From Paucilactobacillus hokkaidonensis JCM 18461 (GTDB taxonomy: Bacteria > Bacillota > Bacilli > Lactobacillales > Lactobacillaceae): 64,000 nucleotides of DNA. Positions 7,784 to 17,296 of the stretch are shown here, piece after piece. The first letter of the stretch is position 1; every line of letters starts with the position of its first letter. Location of the stretch: NCBI RefSeq assembly GCF_000829395.1, contig NZ_AP014680.1, forward strand, positions 992,001-1,056,000, given 5' to 3'. The notes under the pieces were generated by a model. The model was not told the DNA's origin. It saw nothing but the letters and a program-made list of their open reading frames with translations, and did not search any database. The position numbers and the translations under genes are program-made.

Positions 7784-8065
7784 ATGATTATGGATTTACA
7801 ATTCTTCTCTCATCATAAAGGGGGTGGATCCACAGCTAACGGTCGTGATTCAGCTGGTCGTCGTCTAGGGACAAAGGCTGCTGATGGTTCAACTGTTACT
7901 GCAGGATCGATTCTTTATCGTCAACGTGGAACTCATATTAACCCAGGCTCAAATGTGGGTCGTGGTAGTGATGATACGTTATTTGCTACGGTTGATGGCG
8001 TTGTTAAGTTTGAACGCTTTGGTCGGGATAAACGTAAGGTTTCAGTTTACCCAGTGGCTCAATAG
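7784..8065 (+). CDS. rpmA: 50S ribosomal protein L27 with Prp-cleaved leader
   Basis: 93 residues. The N-terminus [17 protein letters not shown] contains the LQFF motif after which Prp cuts, leaving a mature protein that starts SHHKGG; then the L27 core ([36 protein letters not shown]). GGAGGTG ribosome site. The gene ends 10 bases before a terminator stem. Confidence 0.98.
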   Translation: MIMDLQFFSHHKGGGSTANGRDSAGRRLGTKAADGSTVTAGSILYRQRGTHINPGSNVGRGSDDTLFATVDGVVKFERFGRDKRKVSVYPVAQ

Positions 8066-8074
8066 TACAAGTAG

Positions 8075-8107
8075 TCTCATTCATTAGATTGAATGAGATT
8101 TTTTTTT
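8075..8107 (+). terminator. Terminator of rplU-prp-rpmA operon
   Basis: TCTCATTCA pairs with TGAATGAGA around a TTAGAT loop, followed by a run of nine T. Confidence 0.9.
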
Positions 8108-8133
8108 GGAGTTTAAAAAGAGGTAAAATTCGA

Positions 8134-9201
8134 ATGCAACGATTGGAAAAGTTAAAGGCACAATTTGATGCGATGTATGTGGATGCATTCGTAGTTACCA
8201 ACCACATTAATATTAAATACCTAACTGGCTTTAATCTTAATGAGGGCGATGGCTGCCTTTTAGTTTCTGCTAATCATGCCTATTTAATTACTGATGATCG
8301 TTACCAGCAAGCACTGCAAGAGTTTGATCAGACACAATTAGAAGCTGTTATTACAAGAGACTACTATGGTCAACTTTCTAAGCTTTGTAATCAGCATAAG
8401 GTTACCGTTTTGGGGTTTGAGTCGACCTTGGCATATAATATTTTCGAAATTTTGGATGAAATTATGCTATGCGACATTGTCTCTTTTGATAACGTAGTTG
8501 AACAACAACGAGCAATTAAAGCGCCCAACGAAATTAATAAATTAAGAGCCGCTGCACAACTTAATTCGGCCGGTTTTAATTTTCTAATTACTCAAATCCA
8601 TAGTGGAATGTCAGAAATTGAAGTTGCTAACTTACTTGATTGGTGGCTAAAAAAACAAGGCGCATCTGGAAACTCATTTGAAACGATTGTTGCCAGCGGA
8701 CCTAATGCAGCTAAACCACATGCGACTGCAGGCCAACGTATTTTACAAGATGGTGACGTAGTGACGCTTGATTTTGGCTATTTTCTGGATGGATATACGG
8801 CTGATATAACACGGACAGTTGGAATTGGCAAAATAGATCCAATTTTAAACCGGATTTATCAAATTGTATTGCAAGCTAATCAAACAGTGATTGAGCATGT
8901 TAAGGCTGGTGCAGACGGGAAAAAGCTTGATGCGTATGGTCGTGATATAATTAAACAGGCCGGATATGGCCAATACTTTAATCATGGTATGGGCCACGGT
9001 ATTGGATTGTCTGTCCATGAATTACCGGCAAGTTATGGGCCTGGTGCGCAATTGCAAGTGAAAAATCAACAAGTTATTACGGTTGAGCCTGGGATCTATC
9101 TACCTAACGTTGGTGGTGTTAGAATAGAAGATGATATTCTAGTGCAGGCCGATACAAATGAAATTCTTACCAATGCACCAACTGATTTGATAATTTTGTA
9201 A
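8134..9201 (+). CDS. pepP: Xaa-Pro aminopeptidase/dipeptidase, M24 family
   Basis: 355 residues from ATG 8134 (AGAGGT upstream); the frame extends 5' but through the terminator. N-terminal creatinase-like domain (residues 1-125), then a pita-bread metallopeptidase domain with the five metal ligands: Asp in TLDFGYFLDGYTADITRT (two), His in GHGIGLSVHE, Glu in VEPGIYL and Glu in VRIEDD. It releases N-terminal residues before proline. Position upstream of efp is the usual Firmicutes order (yqhT-efp); whether it prefers dipeptides (pepQ) or longer peptides (pepP) is not decided by sequence. Confidence 0.9.
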   Translation: MQRLEKLKAQFDAMYVDAFVVTNHINIKYLTGFNLNEGDGCLLVSANHAYLITDDRYQQALQEFDQTQLEAVITRDYYGQLSKLCNQHKVTVLGFESTLAYNIFEILDEIMLCDIVSFDNVVEQQRAIKAPNEINKLRAAAQLNSAGFNFLITQIHSGMSEIEVANLLDWWLKKQGASGNSFETIVASGPNAAKPHATAGQRILQDGDVVTLDFGYFLDGYTADITRTVGIGKIDPILNRIYQIVLQANQTVIEHVKAGADGKKLDAYGRDIIKQAGYGQYFNHGMGHGIGLSVHELPASYGPGAQLQVKNQQVITVEPGIYLPNVGGVRIEDDILVQADTNEILTNAPTDLIIL

Positions 9202-9265
9202 GATAGTTGCAATTTATCGGTATTTATTGCAAAATAAAAAGGATATAACCTAGGAGGAAGTAACT

Positions 9266-9826
9266 ATGTCAATTTCTACAGCGAATTTTAAAAATGGACT
9301 AACTATTGAAGTGGATAACGCCATTTGGCGGATCATTGAGTTCCAACATGTTAAACCCGGTAAAGGTGGCGCATTTGTTCGTTCTAAGTTAAAGAACCTA
9401 AGAACTGGTGCTGTCCAAGAAAAAACATTCCGGTCAGGGGCCAAGATGGAACAAGCAACGATTACAACTCGTAAAATGCAATATTTGTATGCTGATGGCG
9501 ATAACTACGTCTTTATGGATACTGACAATTACGAACAAGTTGAATTGCCAGCTGCCAACATCAAAAATGAAGTTAAGTATTTAAAAGAAAACATGGAAGT
9601 AAGCTTAACTCAATATGGTAATGAAACATTAGGATTAGATTTACCTAACACGGTTACTCTAAAGGTAGCTGAGACTGAACCTGGTATCAAGGGTGATACA
9701 GCATCAGGTGGATCAAAATCTGCAACAATGGAAACAGGGGTTGTGCTACAAGTACCATTCTTCGTTAATGTGGACGATGAACTGGTTATTAACACAACTG
9801 ATGGATCATATATTTCACGTGCTTAA
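9266..9826 (+). CDS. efp: Elongation factor P
   Basis: 186 residues, full length, AGGAGG ribosome site. EF-P binds between P and E sites and relieves stalling at polyproline. The KOW-like domain carries the exposed loop [12 protein letters not shown] with Lys33 as the residue that is modified in related bacteria; the Pro before it matches the Bacillus type. Two OB domains follow, ending with the conserved [12 protein letters not shown] region. Located between pepP and the asp23-nusB operon. Confidence 0.97.
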   Translation: MSISTANFKNGLTIEVDNAIWRIIEFQHVKPGKGGAFVRSKLKNLRTGAVQEKTFRSGAKMEQATITTRKMQYLYADGDNYVFMDTDNYEQVELPAANIKNEVKYLKENMEVSLTQYGNETLGLDLPNTVTLKVAETEPGIKGDTASGGSKSATMETGVVLQVPFFVNVDDELVINTTDGSYISRA

Positions 9827-9861
9827 ACAGCACATAAGGTAGACTGGAGGGGCTGTTCTCA

Positions 9862-10296
9862 ATGGCTGAAGAAACAAACATTATTTTGGACGATGCCAAG
9901 GATTCATTTGGTACGATTCAAATTGCACCTCGTGTTTTAGAAATTATCGCTGGTATTGCAGCTAGTCAGGTTGATGGTGTATCACGGATGCACGGTTCAA
10001 TTGCCAACAGCGTTAATGAATTTTTGGGACGATCTGATCATCGCCGAGGCGTCAAGTTAACTACTAGTAATGACGAATTAGCAGTAGATGTTACTGTTTA
10101 TTTGGACTATGGTGTATCGGTGCCTAAAATCGCTTTAGAAATACAAGATAAGGTAAAACAACAGGTTTCTTTAATGACTGATTTGAAGGTTACTGAAGTA
10201 AATGTGCATATTGAAGGCATTATTCCGGAAAAAGCGGAGCAACAAGTTGATCCGGATGATATTTTTGCTGAAAATGGAAATGAGGAACAAGAGTGA
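9862..10296 (+). CDS. yqhY: Asp23/Gls24 family envelope-stress protein
   Basis: 144 residues with the Asp23 core (GTIQIAPRVLEIIAGIAASQVDGV, VDVTVYLDYGVSVPKIALEIQDKVKQQV, VNVHIEGI) and an acidic C-terminal tail. The family is linked to cell-envelope and acyl-CoA carboxylase balance in Bacillus (YqhY). It overlaps nusB by 4 bases (GTGA), the same order as in Bacillus. A second paralogue is at 34313-34675. Confidence 0.92.
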   Translation: MAEETNIILDDAKDSFGTIQIAPRVLEIIAGIAASQVDGVSRMHGSIANSVNEFLGRSDHRRGVKLTTSNDELAVDVTVYLDYGVSVPKIALEIQDKVKQQVSLMTDLKVTEVNVHIEGIIPEKAEQQVDPDDIFAENGNEEQE

Positions 10297-10706
10297 CTTT
10301 AAATCGACATCGCATTCGCGAAAGTGCTTTTCAAATATTATTTGCGTTGGAGTCTAACCCCAGCGGAGATATTAATGCAGTTTATGAAGAAGTCTTAACT
10401 GGTTCTACGGATAATAATGAAATTCCAGTTTATTTAAAGTTGCTTGTTGATGGAGTGGTTGAACATCAGGAGCAATTAGACCAACAAATTACAGGATTAT
10501 TGGCTGCCAAATGGCGCTTATCTCGGTTAGCAAAAACAGACTTGGTAATTTTACGAATTGCTTTGTTTGAATTGCAATACGTAGATGATGTTCCAGCTGC
10601 AGTGGTGATTAATGAGGCGCTTGAATTAACAAAAACGTTTAGTGATGAGGCTTCACGGCGCTTTGTCAATGGTATTTTAGGTAACTTTGAAAAAACGCTT
10701 AGTTGA
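10293..10706 (+). CDS. nusB: Transcription antitermination protein NusB
   Basis: 137 residues, GTG start overlapping the stop of the asp23 gene. All-helical fold with the conserved HRIRESAFQILFALE start and SRRFVNGILGNF end. NusB with NusE binds boxA of rRNA leaders and keeps RNA polymerase processive. A terminator lies 15 bases downstream, so folD starts a new unit. Confidence 0.96.
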   Translation: MTLNRHRIRESAFQILFALESNPSGDINAVYEEVLTGSTDNNEIPVYLKLLVDGVVEHQEQLDQQITGLLAAKWRLSRLAKTDLVILRIALFELQYVDDVPAAVVINEALELTKTFSDEASRRFVNGILGNFEKTLS

Positions 10707-10721
10707 TGTTAATTAAATTAG

Positions 10722-10765
10722 GCTTAGTTGAACTACAAAGTTTTGTAGTCTACTAAGCTTTTTTT
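10722..10765 (+). terminator. Terminator after nusB
   Basis: GCTTAGT...ACTACAAA pairs with TTTTGTAGT...ACTAAGC, interrupted by a small internal loop, then seven T. Confidence 0.88.
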
Positions 10766-10826
10766 GTGGTGAAATATGCTAAAATTGTTACGATATGTAT
10801 ATTTTGGTAGACGAGGTGACGTGAAA

Positions 10827-11687
10827 ATGGCAATTGTGATTGACGGAAAAAAGTTAGCAAAACAAATTAATGCCCGAACTCAACAGCAGGTGACTGAATT
10901 GGTTGAACAAAAAATTCAACCGGGAATTGCGGTGATTCTTGTTGGAGAAGATCCAGCCAGTAAAATGTATACGCGAAGTAAGCAGCGTAAAGCCGAAACA
11001 TTGGGAATGAAATCAATTCTCAAAGAATTTCCACAAGACACTAGTGAACAAACTGTCTTGAATGCGATTAAGGAGTTAAATGAAGATGCATCTATTCATG
11101 CAATTTTAGTGCAAGCACCCTTACCACCTCAGATTGATGCAGATATGGTTACAAGTGCAATTGTTCCAAGCAAAGATGTCGACGGGTTTCATCCCCAAAA
11201 TTTGGGACGTTTATATGCCAATCAACATGGTAATTATCCGGTTGCTTGTACACCAAAGGGAATTATGACAATGCTGGCTGCTTACCAAGTACCTTTGACT
11301 GGTCAGCACGCAGTCATTGTCGGACGAAGTATCTTGGTTGGCAAACCAATGGCAGCTTTGTTAATGAATGCTGATGCAACAGTGAGTGTTGCTGGGCATC
11401 ATACTAAAGATTTAGCAGCTTTAACGCAACAAGCTGATATCTTAATTGTTGCAACTGGAATTGGGCACCTAATTAAAGCAGAATTTGTTAAACCTGGTGC
11501 TGTAGTGATTGATGTTGGAATTGAACATGATCAGGATGGAAAACTAATCGGGGATGTGGATTTTGATGCCGTTGAAAAATTAGCCAGGGCAATCACACCA
11601 GTTCCAGGTGGCGTCGGTCCGATGACGATTGCCACTTTAATGCAGCAAACTGTCGAACTGGCCAAATGGAGTCAATTAAATGGATAA
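10827..11687 (+). CDS. folD: Methylenetetrahydrofolate dehydrogenase / cyclohydrolase
   Basis: 286 residues from ATG 10827 (GAGGTGA upstream). Bifunctional enzyme interconverting 5,10-methylene-THF and 10-formyl-THF with NADP. Signatures: active-site region with Tyr and Lys in MYTRSKQRKAETLGM, VQAPLPP, the dinucleotide-binding GRSILVGKPMAALL and the C-terminal PVPGGVGPMTIATLM. It supplies formyl donor for fmt (26.3 kb). Overlaps xseA by 8 bases, starting the folD-xseA-xseB-ispA-tlyA-argR run. Confidence 0.97.
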   Translation: MAIVIDGKKLAKQINARTQQQVTELVEQKIQPGIAVILVGEDPASKMYTRSKQRKAETLGMKSILKEFPQDTSEQTVLNAIKELNEDASIHAILVQAPLPPQIDADMVTSAIVPSKDVDGFHPQNLGRLYANQHGNYPVACTPKGIMTMLAAYQVPLTGQHAVIVGRSILVGKPMAALLMNADATVSVAGHHTKDLAALTQQADILIVATGIGHLIKAEFVKPGAVVIDVGIEHDQDGKLIGDVDFDAVEKLARAITPVPGGVGPMTIATLMQQTVELAKWSQLNG

Positions 11688-13026
11688 TGATAAATATTTA
11701 ACTGTTAGTGCGTTAACAAAATATATTAAACGTAAATTCGATGTAGATCCGTATTTAGGACGTATTTATATGACGGGTGAAATTTCAAACTTTAGGCCGC
11801 GTGCAAATGCACATCAGTATTTTAGTTTGAAAGACGATCACGCTAAAATTAGTGCAATTATGTTTAAATCTGCTTTTGCGAAGATTAAATTTCAGCCTGA
11901 AGAGGGTATGAAGGTTCTTGTGTCCGGTCGAATTGGTCTTTATGAGGCTAGTGGTAGTTACCAAATTTATGTTGACTCAATGCAACCAGATGGCATTGGT
12001 GCATTGTATCAGGCTTATGAGCAATTAAAACGTAAATTAGAGCAAGAGGGATTATTTAGCGCACCAAAGCAAGCATTACCTATGTTTCCAAAAAAAATTG
12101 CAATAGTAACTAGTCCCAGTGGAGCTGTTATTCGTGATATCATTACAACCACTAAACGTCGCTTTCCGATTGTACAACTGGTATTGTTTCCAGCAGTGGT
12201 CCAAGGCGATGCGGCGGCCAAGGATATTACACGACAAATTGAGCGGGTGAATGAAAACGGTACTTTTGACACCCTAATTATCGGTCGTGGTGGGGGTTCG
12301 ATTGAAGACTTATGGCCGTTTAATGAAGAAATTGTTGCCAGAGCAATTGCGGATAGCGAGGTACCAATTATTTCTTCTGTTGGTCATGAAACGGATACGA
12401 CGATAGCGGACTTGGTGGCAGATGTTAGGGCCGCAACTCCGACAGCAGCTGCAGAATTAGCAGTACCAGTGTTAACAGATGAATTATTGAAAATTAGTCA
12501 GCAACGTCAACGTTTGAATAATGCCATGAAAAATAGAATTAGATTGGCACAACAGGATCTGGACAAGTTAAATCAAAGTTACATTTTTACGCAACCAAAG
12601 CGATTGTATGAAGGTTATTTGCAAAATGTTGATTTAGTGACGGATAGATTGAAACGCCAAATTAGTGTTTCTTTGCAAAAATGGCAGCAACAAGTAAGTT
12701 TAGCCTCATCAGGGTTGTCAGCATATTCAATTAAACAACGAGTTAATCTAGCTGATAAACAAGTAGCTGATCTTCATCAACGACTCGAACAAAATGGACA
12801 GCGATTAGTCCATGATCGGAAAAATGTTTTGCAAAATACAATTGCCGCGCTTGATTTTTTGAGTCCATTAAAAATTATGAGTCGTGGCTACACATATGTT
12901 ACCTACGATGATCAGGTAGTTAAGAGTGTTACCGAGTTAGATAAGGGAACACAGGTTAAATTACATTTTCAAGATGGTCAAGCGGATGCTGAAATTAAAA
13001 AAATTACTATTAATGAGGAGCAATAA
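11680..13026 (+). CDS. xseA: Exodeoxyribonuclease VII large subunit
   Basis: 448 residues, full length. N-terminal OB fold (LTVSALTKYIKRKFD, IYMTGEISNFRPRANAHQYFSLKD), then the catalytic core (IAIVTSPSGAVIRDI, IIGRGGGSIEDLWPFN, SVGHETDTTIADLVADVRAATPTAAAE) and a long helical region that binds the small subunit. Degrades single-stranded DNA to oligonucleotides together with XseB, encoded 2 bases downstream. Confidence 0.97.
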   Translation: MDNDKYLTVSALTKYIKRKFDVDPYLGRIYMTGEISNFRPRANAHQYFSLKDDHAKISAIMFKSAFAKIKFQPEEGMKVLVSGRIGLYEASGSYQIYVDSMQPDGIGALYQAYEQLKRKLEQEGLFSAPKQALPMFPKKIAIVTSPSGAVIRDIITTTKRRFPIVQLVLFPAVVQGDAAAKDITRQIERVNENGTFDTLIIGRGGGSIEDLWPFNEEIVARAIADSEVPIISSVGHETDTTIADLVADVRAATPTAAAELAVPVLTDELLKISQQRQRLNNAMKNRIRLAQQDLDKLNQSYIFTQPKRLYEGYLQNVDLVTDRLKRQISVSLQKWQQQVSLASSGLSAYSIKQRVNLADKQVADLHQRLEQNGQRLVHDRKNVLQNTIAALDFLSPLKIMSRGYTYVTYDDQVVKSVTELDKGTQVKLHFQDGQADAEIKKITINEEQ

Positions 13027-13028
13027 TA

Positions 13029-13280
13029 ATGGCTGAAAAAATGAGCTTTGAAACACAATTAAAAAGTTTGCAGACAATCGTTGATCAATTGGAGCAAGGT
13101 GATATTCCATTAGAAGAAGCATTAAAACAATTTCAAACTGGAGTTGAATTGAGTCAAAAATTACAAAAAACGTTAGATAATGCCGAAAAAACACTGACTA
13201 AATTGATGGATGATGATGGACAAGAGGTTCTGTTTGATCAACCTAAAAAAGAAGAGGGCCAAGCAAATAACGATGACTAG
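13029..13280 (+). CDS. xseB: Exodeoxyribonuclease VII small subunit
   Basis: 83 residues. Helical hairpin with the family pattern SFETQLKSLQTIVDQLEQGDIPLEEALKQF, followed by a charged tail. Several copies coat the helical arm of XseA. Ends overlapping the ispA start by 8 bases, so small-subunit and prenyl-transferase translation are coupled. Confidence 0.95.
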   Translation: MAEKMSFETQLKSLQTIVDQLEQGDIPLEEALKQFQTGVELSQKLQKTLDNAEKTLTKLMDDDGQEVLFDQPKKEEGQANNDD

Positions 13281-14148
13281 AACTCTAGCACAGATTCAAA
13301 CATTGATTAATATTTATTTAACTAAACATATCCGAATGGATATTACTCAATCAACGTTAGCAGATGCCATGGAATATTCACTTAATGCTGGTGGCAAACG
13401 CTTGCGCCCAGCATTAACTATTACCACATTGGATGCTTTTGGATTTGAGATCAATGACACTGCATTAAAAGCCGTCTGTGCAGTTGAATTATTGCACACT
13501 TATTCGCTTATTCACGATGATTTACCAGCAATGGATAACGATGATTTACGCCGTGGGCTTCCTACCAATCACACTAAATATGGTGCTGGAATGGCAACCT
13601 TAGCCGGTGATGGATTATTGACGTTAGCCTTTCAATGGTTAACTGATAATCAATTAGCTGATGATGTTAAAAGTCAGCTGGTCTTGCAATTATCGCGTTT
13701 TGCTGGTCCAGCAGGTATGGTCGCTGGGCAAGCAATGGATATTGAAGGTGAAAAGGCCCATTTAACAATGGCTCAATTACAACAATTGCACCGATATAAA
13801 ACTGGGGCACTGATTACTTATTCAGTCGTTGCTGCTGGAATAATATCACAGCAAAATAGGCAGACAATTAAGCTATTGCATGATTTTGGTGCCAGTTATG
13901 GTCTTGCATTTCAAATATATGATGATATTTTAGATGTAGTTGGAACTAAAGAACAATTAGGTAAAGAAGTTAACAAAGATCAAAATGAGCACAAAAATAC
14001 TTATCCGGGGTTATTGGGCCTTAATGGTGCTAAACAAGCATTACGGGATACTTTACGAAAAACACAGCAACAGAGGCAAAAATTAGTTACAGTGACGGGT
14101 AATTCTTTTTCGGGATTTGATGAATTTTTTGCGTATTTTAAAATATAG
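13273..14148 (+). CDS. ispA: Short-chain polyprenyl diphosphate synthase (geranyl/farnesyl)
   Basis: 291 residues from ATG 13273; longer frames would run through xseB. Head-to-tail condensation of isopentenyl diphosphate with allylic diphosphate, feeding undecaprenyl phosphate and quinone synthesis. Visible signatures: GGKRLRP, first aspartate-rich motif DDLPAMDNDD with basic residues after it, GQAMDIEGE, and second motif YDDILDV. The two residues inserted in the first motif are typical of bacterial farnesyl diphosphate synthases. Confidence 0.95.
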   Translation: MTRTLAQIQTLINIYLTKHIRMDITQSTLADAMEYSLNAGGKRLRPALTITTLDAFGFEINDTALKAVCAVELLHTYSLIHDDLPAMDNDDLRRGLPTNHTKYGAGMATLAGDGLLTLAFQWLTDNQLADDVKSQLVLQLSRFAGPAGMVAGQAMDIEGEKAHLTMAQLQQLHRYKTGALITYSVVAAGIISQQNRQTIKLLHDFGASYGLAFQIYDDILDVVGTKEQLGKEVNKDQNEHKNTYPGLLGLNGAKQALRDTLRKTQQQRQKLVTVTGNSFSGFDEFFAYFKI

Positions 14149-14160
14149 AAGGGTAGGCTG

Positions 14161-14982
14161 GTGAGAATGGAAAAACAACGAGTGGATATTTTACTGGTCA
14201 GCCAAGGGCTATTTGATTCCAGGGAACAGGCAAAGCGTGCTGTTATGGCTGGTGAAATATTAGGAGTTAACAACGAGCGCTTAGATAAGCCGGGAGAAAA
14301 AATACCGGTAACAACAACGCTGCATTTGAAGGGTCATAAGATGCCATATGTTAGTCGTGGTGGACTGAAATTAGCTAAAGCACTGGATGTGTTTGGGATC
14401 TCAGTAGCTGATAAAGTGGTTCTTGACGTCGGATCATCTACAGGCGGATTTACTGATGTCATGCTTCAGAGCGGCGCCAAATTGAGTTATGCACTTGACG
14501 TTGGGACTAATCAGTTAGTTTGGCAATTACGTGAAGATCCGCGCGTTGTGGTGATGGAACAGACAAATTTCCGTTATAGTAAGTTGGCAGATTTTACAAA
14601 CGGGCAACCCGAGTTTACTTCAATTGATGTATCGTTTATTTCACTCGAACTAATCTTGCCTAATCTAACTACGATCTTAAAAAACGGCGGGGATGTGGTT
14701 GCATTGATTAAGCCACAGTTTGAAGCTGGCAAGGAGAATGTTGGTAAACATGGAATCATACGAGATCACAATGTTCACCAACAAGTGCTGGAAAAAATCG
14801 TTACGTTCGCGGCAGCCCATTCATATGATGTACTGGGCTTGGATTATTCACCAATCAAGGGTGGTCAAGGTAATATTGAATTTTTAATTCATTTGCGCTT
14901 GACGGATCAGCCTACTAAGATTGCGGAGAATGTTTCAATCGAACGGGTCCTAAAAGCGGCACAAACCGATTTGAACGAATAA
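14161..14982 (+). CDS. tlyA: TlyA-family rRNA methyltransferase
   Basis: 273 residues from GTG 14161 (an ATG at 14167 is the alternative). N-terminal S4 RNA-binding domain (RVDILLVSQGLFDSREQAKRAVMAGEI) then an FtsJ-like SAM methyltransferase domain (KVVLDVGSSTGGFTDVMLQ, LDVGTNQLVWQL, IDVSFISLELILP, ALIKPQFE). Mycobacterial TlyA 2'-O-methylates 16S and 23S rRNA; the lactobacillus homologue, long called hemolysin-like, is assumed to do likewise. Stands before argR in the conserved order. Confidence 0.93.
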   Translation: MRMEKQRVDILLVSQGLFDSREQAKRAVMAGEILGVNNERLDKPGEKIPVTTTLHLKGHKMPYVSRGGLKLAKALDVFGISVADKVVLDVGSSTGGFTDVMLQSGAKLSYALDVGTNQLVWQLREDPRVVVMEQTNFRYSKLADFTNGQPEFTSIDVSFISLELILPNLTTILKNGGDVVALIKPQFEAGKENVGKHGIIRDHNVHQQVLEKIVTFAAAHSYDVLGLDYSPIKGGQGNIEFLIHLRLTDQPTKIAENVSIERVLKAAQTDLNE

Positions 14983-15072
14983 TTGGCGGCTACCGGTTAA
15001 TTAAAGGGCTTTCTTAATTTATGCAAATCGAGTATGATGAACGTATAATTAATCAATTTGTGAGGGATGTTT

Positions 15073-15528
15073 ATGCGAAAAGTAGAGCGTCAGCAATATT
15101 TAAGATCGCTAATCAATCAAAATAGTATTGAACGACAAGAAGATTTTGTCCGTTTATTAACTCGTGATGGTATTGAAGTCACACAGGCAACGATTTCTCG
15201 TGATATTAAAGAAATGCAGTTGGTTAAAGTTCCTAGTGATGGTGGCGGGTATCACTATAGCTTGCCAGTTCAAAAACAACTTGATACACAAAAAAAATTG
15301 AAGAGAACTTTAAACGACGCGTTTGTTTCGTTAGATAGTCAGGAAAAAATGGTGGTTGTACACGTTCAACCAGGTAGTGGACCAGCATTGGCCACGTTAA
15401 TTTCTCAGATGAACCTTGAAGATCTATTTTGTGCAATTGGTGATGACTCAACTGTTTTGGCAATTTGTCGTTCGGTTGACGGAGCAGACATATTCAAAGA
15501 AACGATCACGAATTTATTAGATAATTAA
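15073..15528 (+). CDS. argR: Arginine repressor ArgR/AhrC family
   Basis: 151 residues from ATG 15073 (TGAGGGA six bases upstream; ATG 15067 sits within that site). N-terminal winged HTH (QEDFVRLLTRDGIEVTQATISRDIKEMQLVKV) and C-terminal oligomerisation/arginine-binding domain (VVVHVQPGSGPALATLIS, CAIGDDSTVLAICRS). It controls arginine metabolism and may also have a second paralogue elsewhere, as is common in lactobacilli. Sits in the usual tlyA-argR-recN order. Confidence 0.95.
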   Translation: MRKVERQQYLRSLINQNSIERQEDFVRLLTRDGIEVTQATISRDIKEMQLVKVPSDGGGYHYSLPVQKQLDTQKKLKRTLNDAFVSLDSQEKMVVVHVQPGSGPALATLISQMNLEDLFCAIGDDSTVLAICRSVDGADIFKETITNLLDN

Positions 15529-15536
15529 ATATAAAT

Positions 15537-15577
15537 AAACTAATTCAGGGGTGGAAACGAGGCCCCTGAATTAGTTT
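15537..15577 (+). terminator. 15-bp perfect inverted repeat between argR and recN
   Basis: AAACTAATTCAGGGG pairs perfectly with CCCCTGAATTAGTTT around an 11-base loop. The T-tract is short (TTT then AATAAT), so it is only a moderate intrinsic terminator; it may act in both directions or protect an RNA end. Confidence 0.7.
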
Positions 15578-15613
15578 AATAATAACTATTTTATTTTAGA
15601 GAGGAGTTTTAGC

Positions 15614-17296
15614 ATGCTGCAGGAATTAACCGTTGATAATTTGGCCATTATTGATCATTTATCACTTGAATTTGGGACACAAATGACTGTTTTGACAGGT
15701 GAGACTGGTGCCGGTAAATCAATTATTATTGATGCTGTAAGTTTATTGGCTGGTAGTCGGGGTTCGCAAGAATTCATTCGACGAGGATCCGAAAAATTAA
15801 ACTTGCAAGGACAGTTTTCTATCCCTAATAATCCAGCGTTTGTGCAATTACTTGACCAGTTAGGAATTACACATGAAGACGATAATGTGATTATTCAGCG
15901 TGAAATTCATCGCAGCGGTCGAAATACTATCCGAGTTAATGGAAGCTTAGTTAATGCGGCTACTTTGCGCCAAATTGGAGCATATTTGGTTGATATTCAA
16001 GGCCAAGATGAACACCAATTGTTAATGCAGCCTGAACAGCATCTAAAATTGCTTGATGAATATGCACAAAAAAAAATTGACGCTACATTTACCTTGTATC
16101 GACAACAATATACAGAATATGAACGTGTTAATCGGGCGTTAAAGCAAAAACAAAGTAATGAAAAGCAATGGGCGCAGCGATTAGATATGCTGCAGTTTCA
16201 AGTTAAGGAAATTGAAGCTGCTAACTTACAATTAGGTGAGGATACTGAGCTAGAAAGTGAACGAGATCGCCTCAATCATTTTCAACAAATTAACACGTCC
16301 TTACAAATGGCCGCAACTGTTTTAAATGGGGATGACAATGGCTCTGCGTTAGATTCAATTGCCGAAGCGATGACCGCTTTACAAGAAATCAGTCATTTTG
16401 ACGACACCTATAGTAAATTATCTGAAGCAATTTCGAGTTCTTATTATGCTTTGCAAGACAGTGCCACAGACGTTACCCGAGAACTTGATTCACTGGAATT
16501 TGATGATACTAGATTAGACGAAGTTGAAACTAGGTTGGCTACGATTGCCGATTTAGAACGCAAATACGGAGATTCAGTTGAACAGATTTTGGACTATTAC
16601 GAAAAAATTAGGACTGAGTTAACGCAAATGCAGGCTGCTGACGATGATAATAGTGATTTATCTGCACAGTTAAATAAATTAGAACAGCAATTGGAGAAAA
16701 CCGGAACTAAACTTAGTCAGCAACGAAAAAAAGCTGCGCAGCAATTAGCGCAAGATATCCATCAGCAGCTAAAAGAACTATATATGGATAAAGCAATTTT
16801 TGAAGTTAAATTTATAGATCATAAAGAACAACACTTTTTACCATCTGGGATTGATCAGGTCGAGTTTTATATTCAAACAAATACTGGTGAATCACTCGGA
16901 CCACTTGCTAAAATTGCATCTGGCGGTGAATTGTCTCGGATTATGTTGGCATTAAAAACAATCTTTGCTAAAAGCCAGGGAATTACCAGCATTATTTTCG
17001 ATGAAGTTGATACCGGTGTTAGTGGACGAGTAGCACAAGCAATTGCTGAAAAAATCAGATTGATTGCTGAGCATTCACAAGTTTTATGTATTACGCATTT
17101 GCCACAAGTTGCTGCGGTTGCAACACATCATTTATTAATTCAAAAGCAGGTTCAAAATAAGCGAACAATCACATCCGTTACCAAGTTAAGTACAGCAAAA
17201 CGGGTTGACGAATTAGCCCGAATGCTGGCTGGTGCCGAAATTACAAAATTGACTTTGGAGCATGCGCAAGAGTTGCTTAAAATGGCTCAAGGATAG
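15614..17296 (+). CDS. recN: DNA repair protein RecN
   Basis: 560 residues, full length. SMC-like ATPase acting in double-strand-break repair. N-terminal Walker A GETGAGKS near residue 30, a coiled-coil middle (about 150-370) rich in Gln/Glu, and a C-terminal lobe with the ABC signature ASGGELSRIMLALK and Walker B IIFDEVDTGVSG. GAGAGGAG ribosome site. In relatives the next gene is gmk; here the osmolyte transporter and an SOS gene lie in between. Confidence 0.97.
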   Translation: MLQELTVDNLAIIDHLSLEFGTQMTVLTGETGAGKSIIIDAVSLLAGSRGSQEFIRRGSEKLNLQGQFSIPNNPAFVQLLDQLGITHEDDNVIIQREIHRSGRNTIRVNGSLVNAATLRQIGAYLVDIQGQDEHQLLMQPEQHLKLLDEYAQKKIDATFTLYRQQYTEYERVNRALKQKQSNEKQWAQRLDMLQFQVKEIEAANLQLGEDTELESERDRLNHFQQINTSLQMAATVLNGDDNGSALDSIAEAMTALQEISHFDDTYSKLSEAISSSYYALQDSATDVTRELDSLEFDDTRLDEVETRLATIADLERKYGDSVEQILDYYEKIRTELTQMQAADDDNSDLSAQLNKLEQQLEKTGTKLSQQRKKAAQQLAQDIHQQLKELYMDKAIFEVKFIDHKEQHFLPSGIDQVEFYIQTNTGESLGPLAKIASGGELSRIMLALKTIFAKSQGITSIIFDEVDTGVSGRVAQAIAEKIRLIAEHSQVLCITHLPQVAAVATHHLLIQKQVQNKRTITSVTKLSTAKRVDELARMLAGAEITKLTLEHAQELLKMAQG

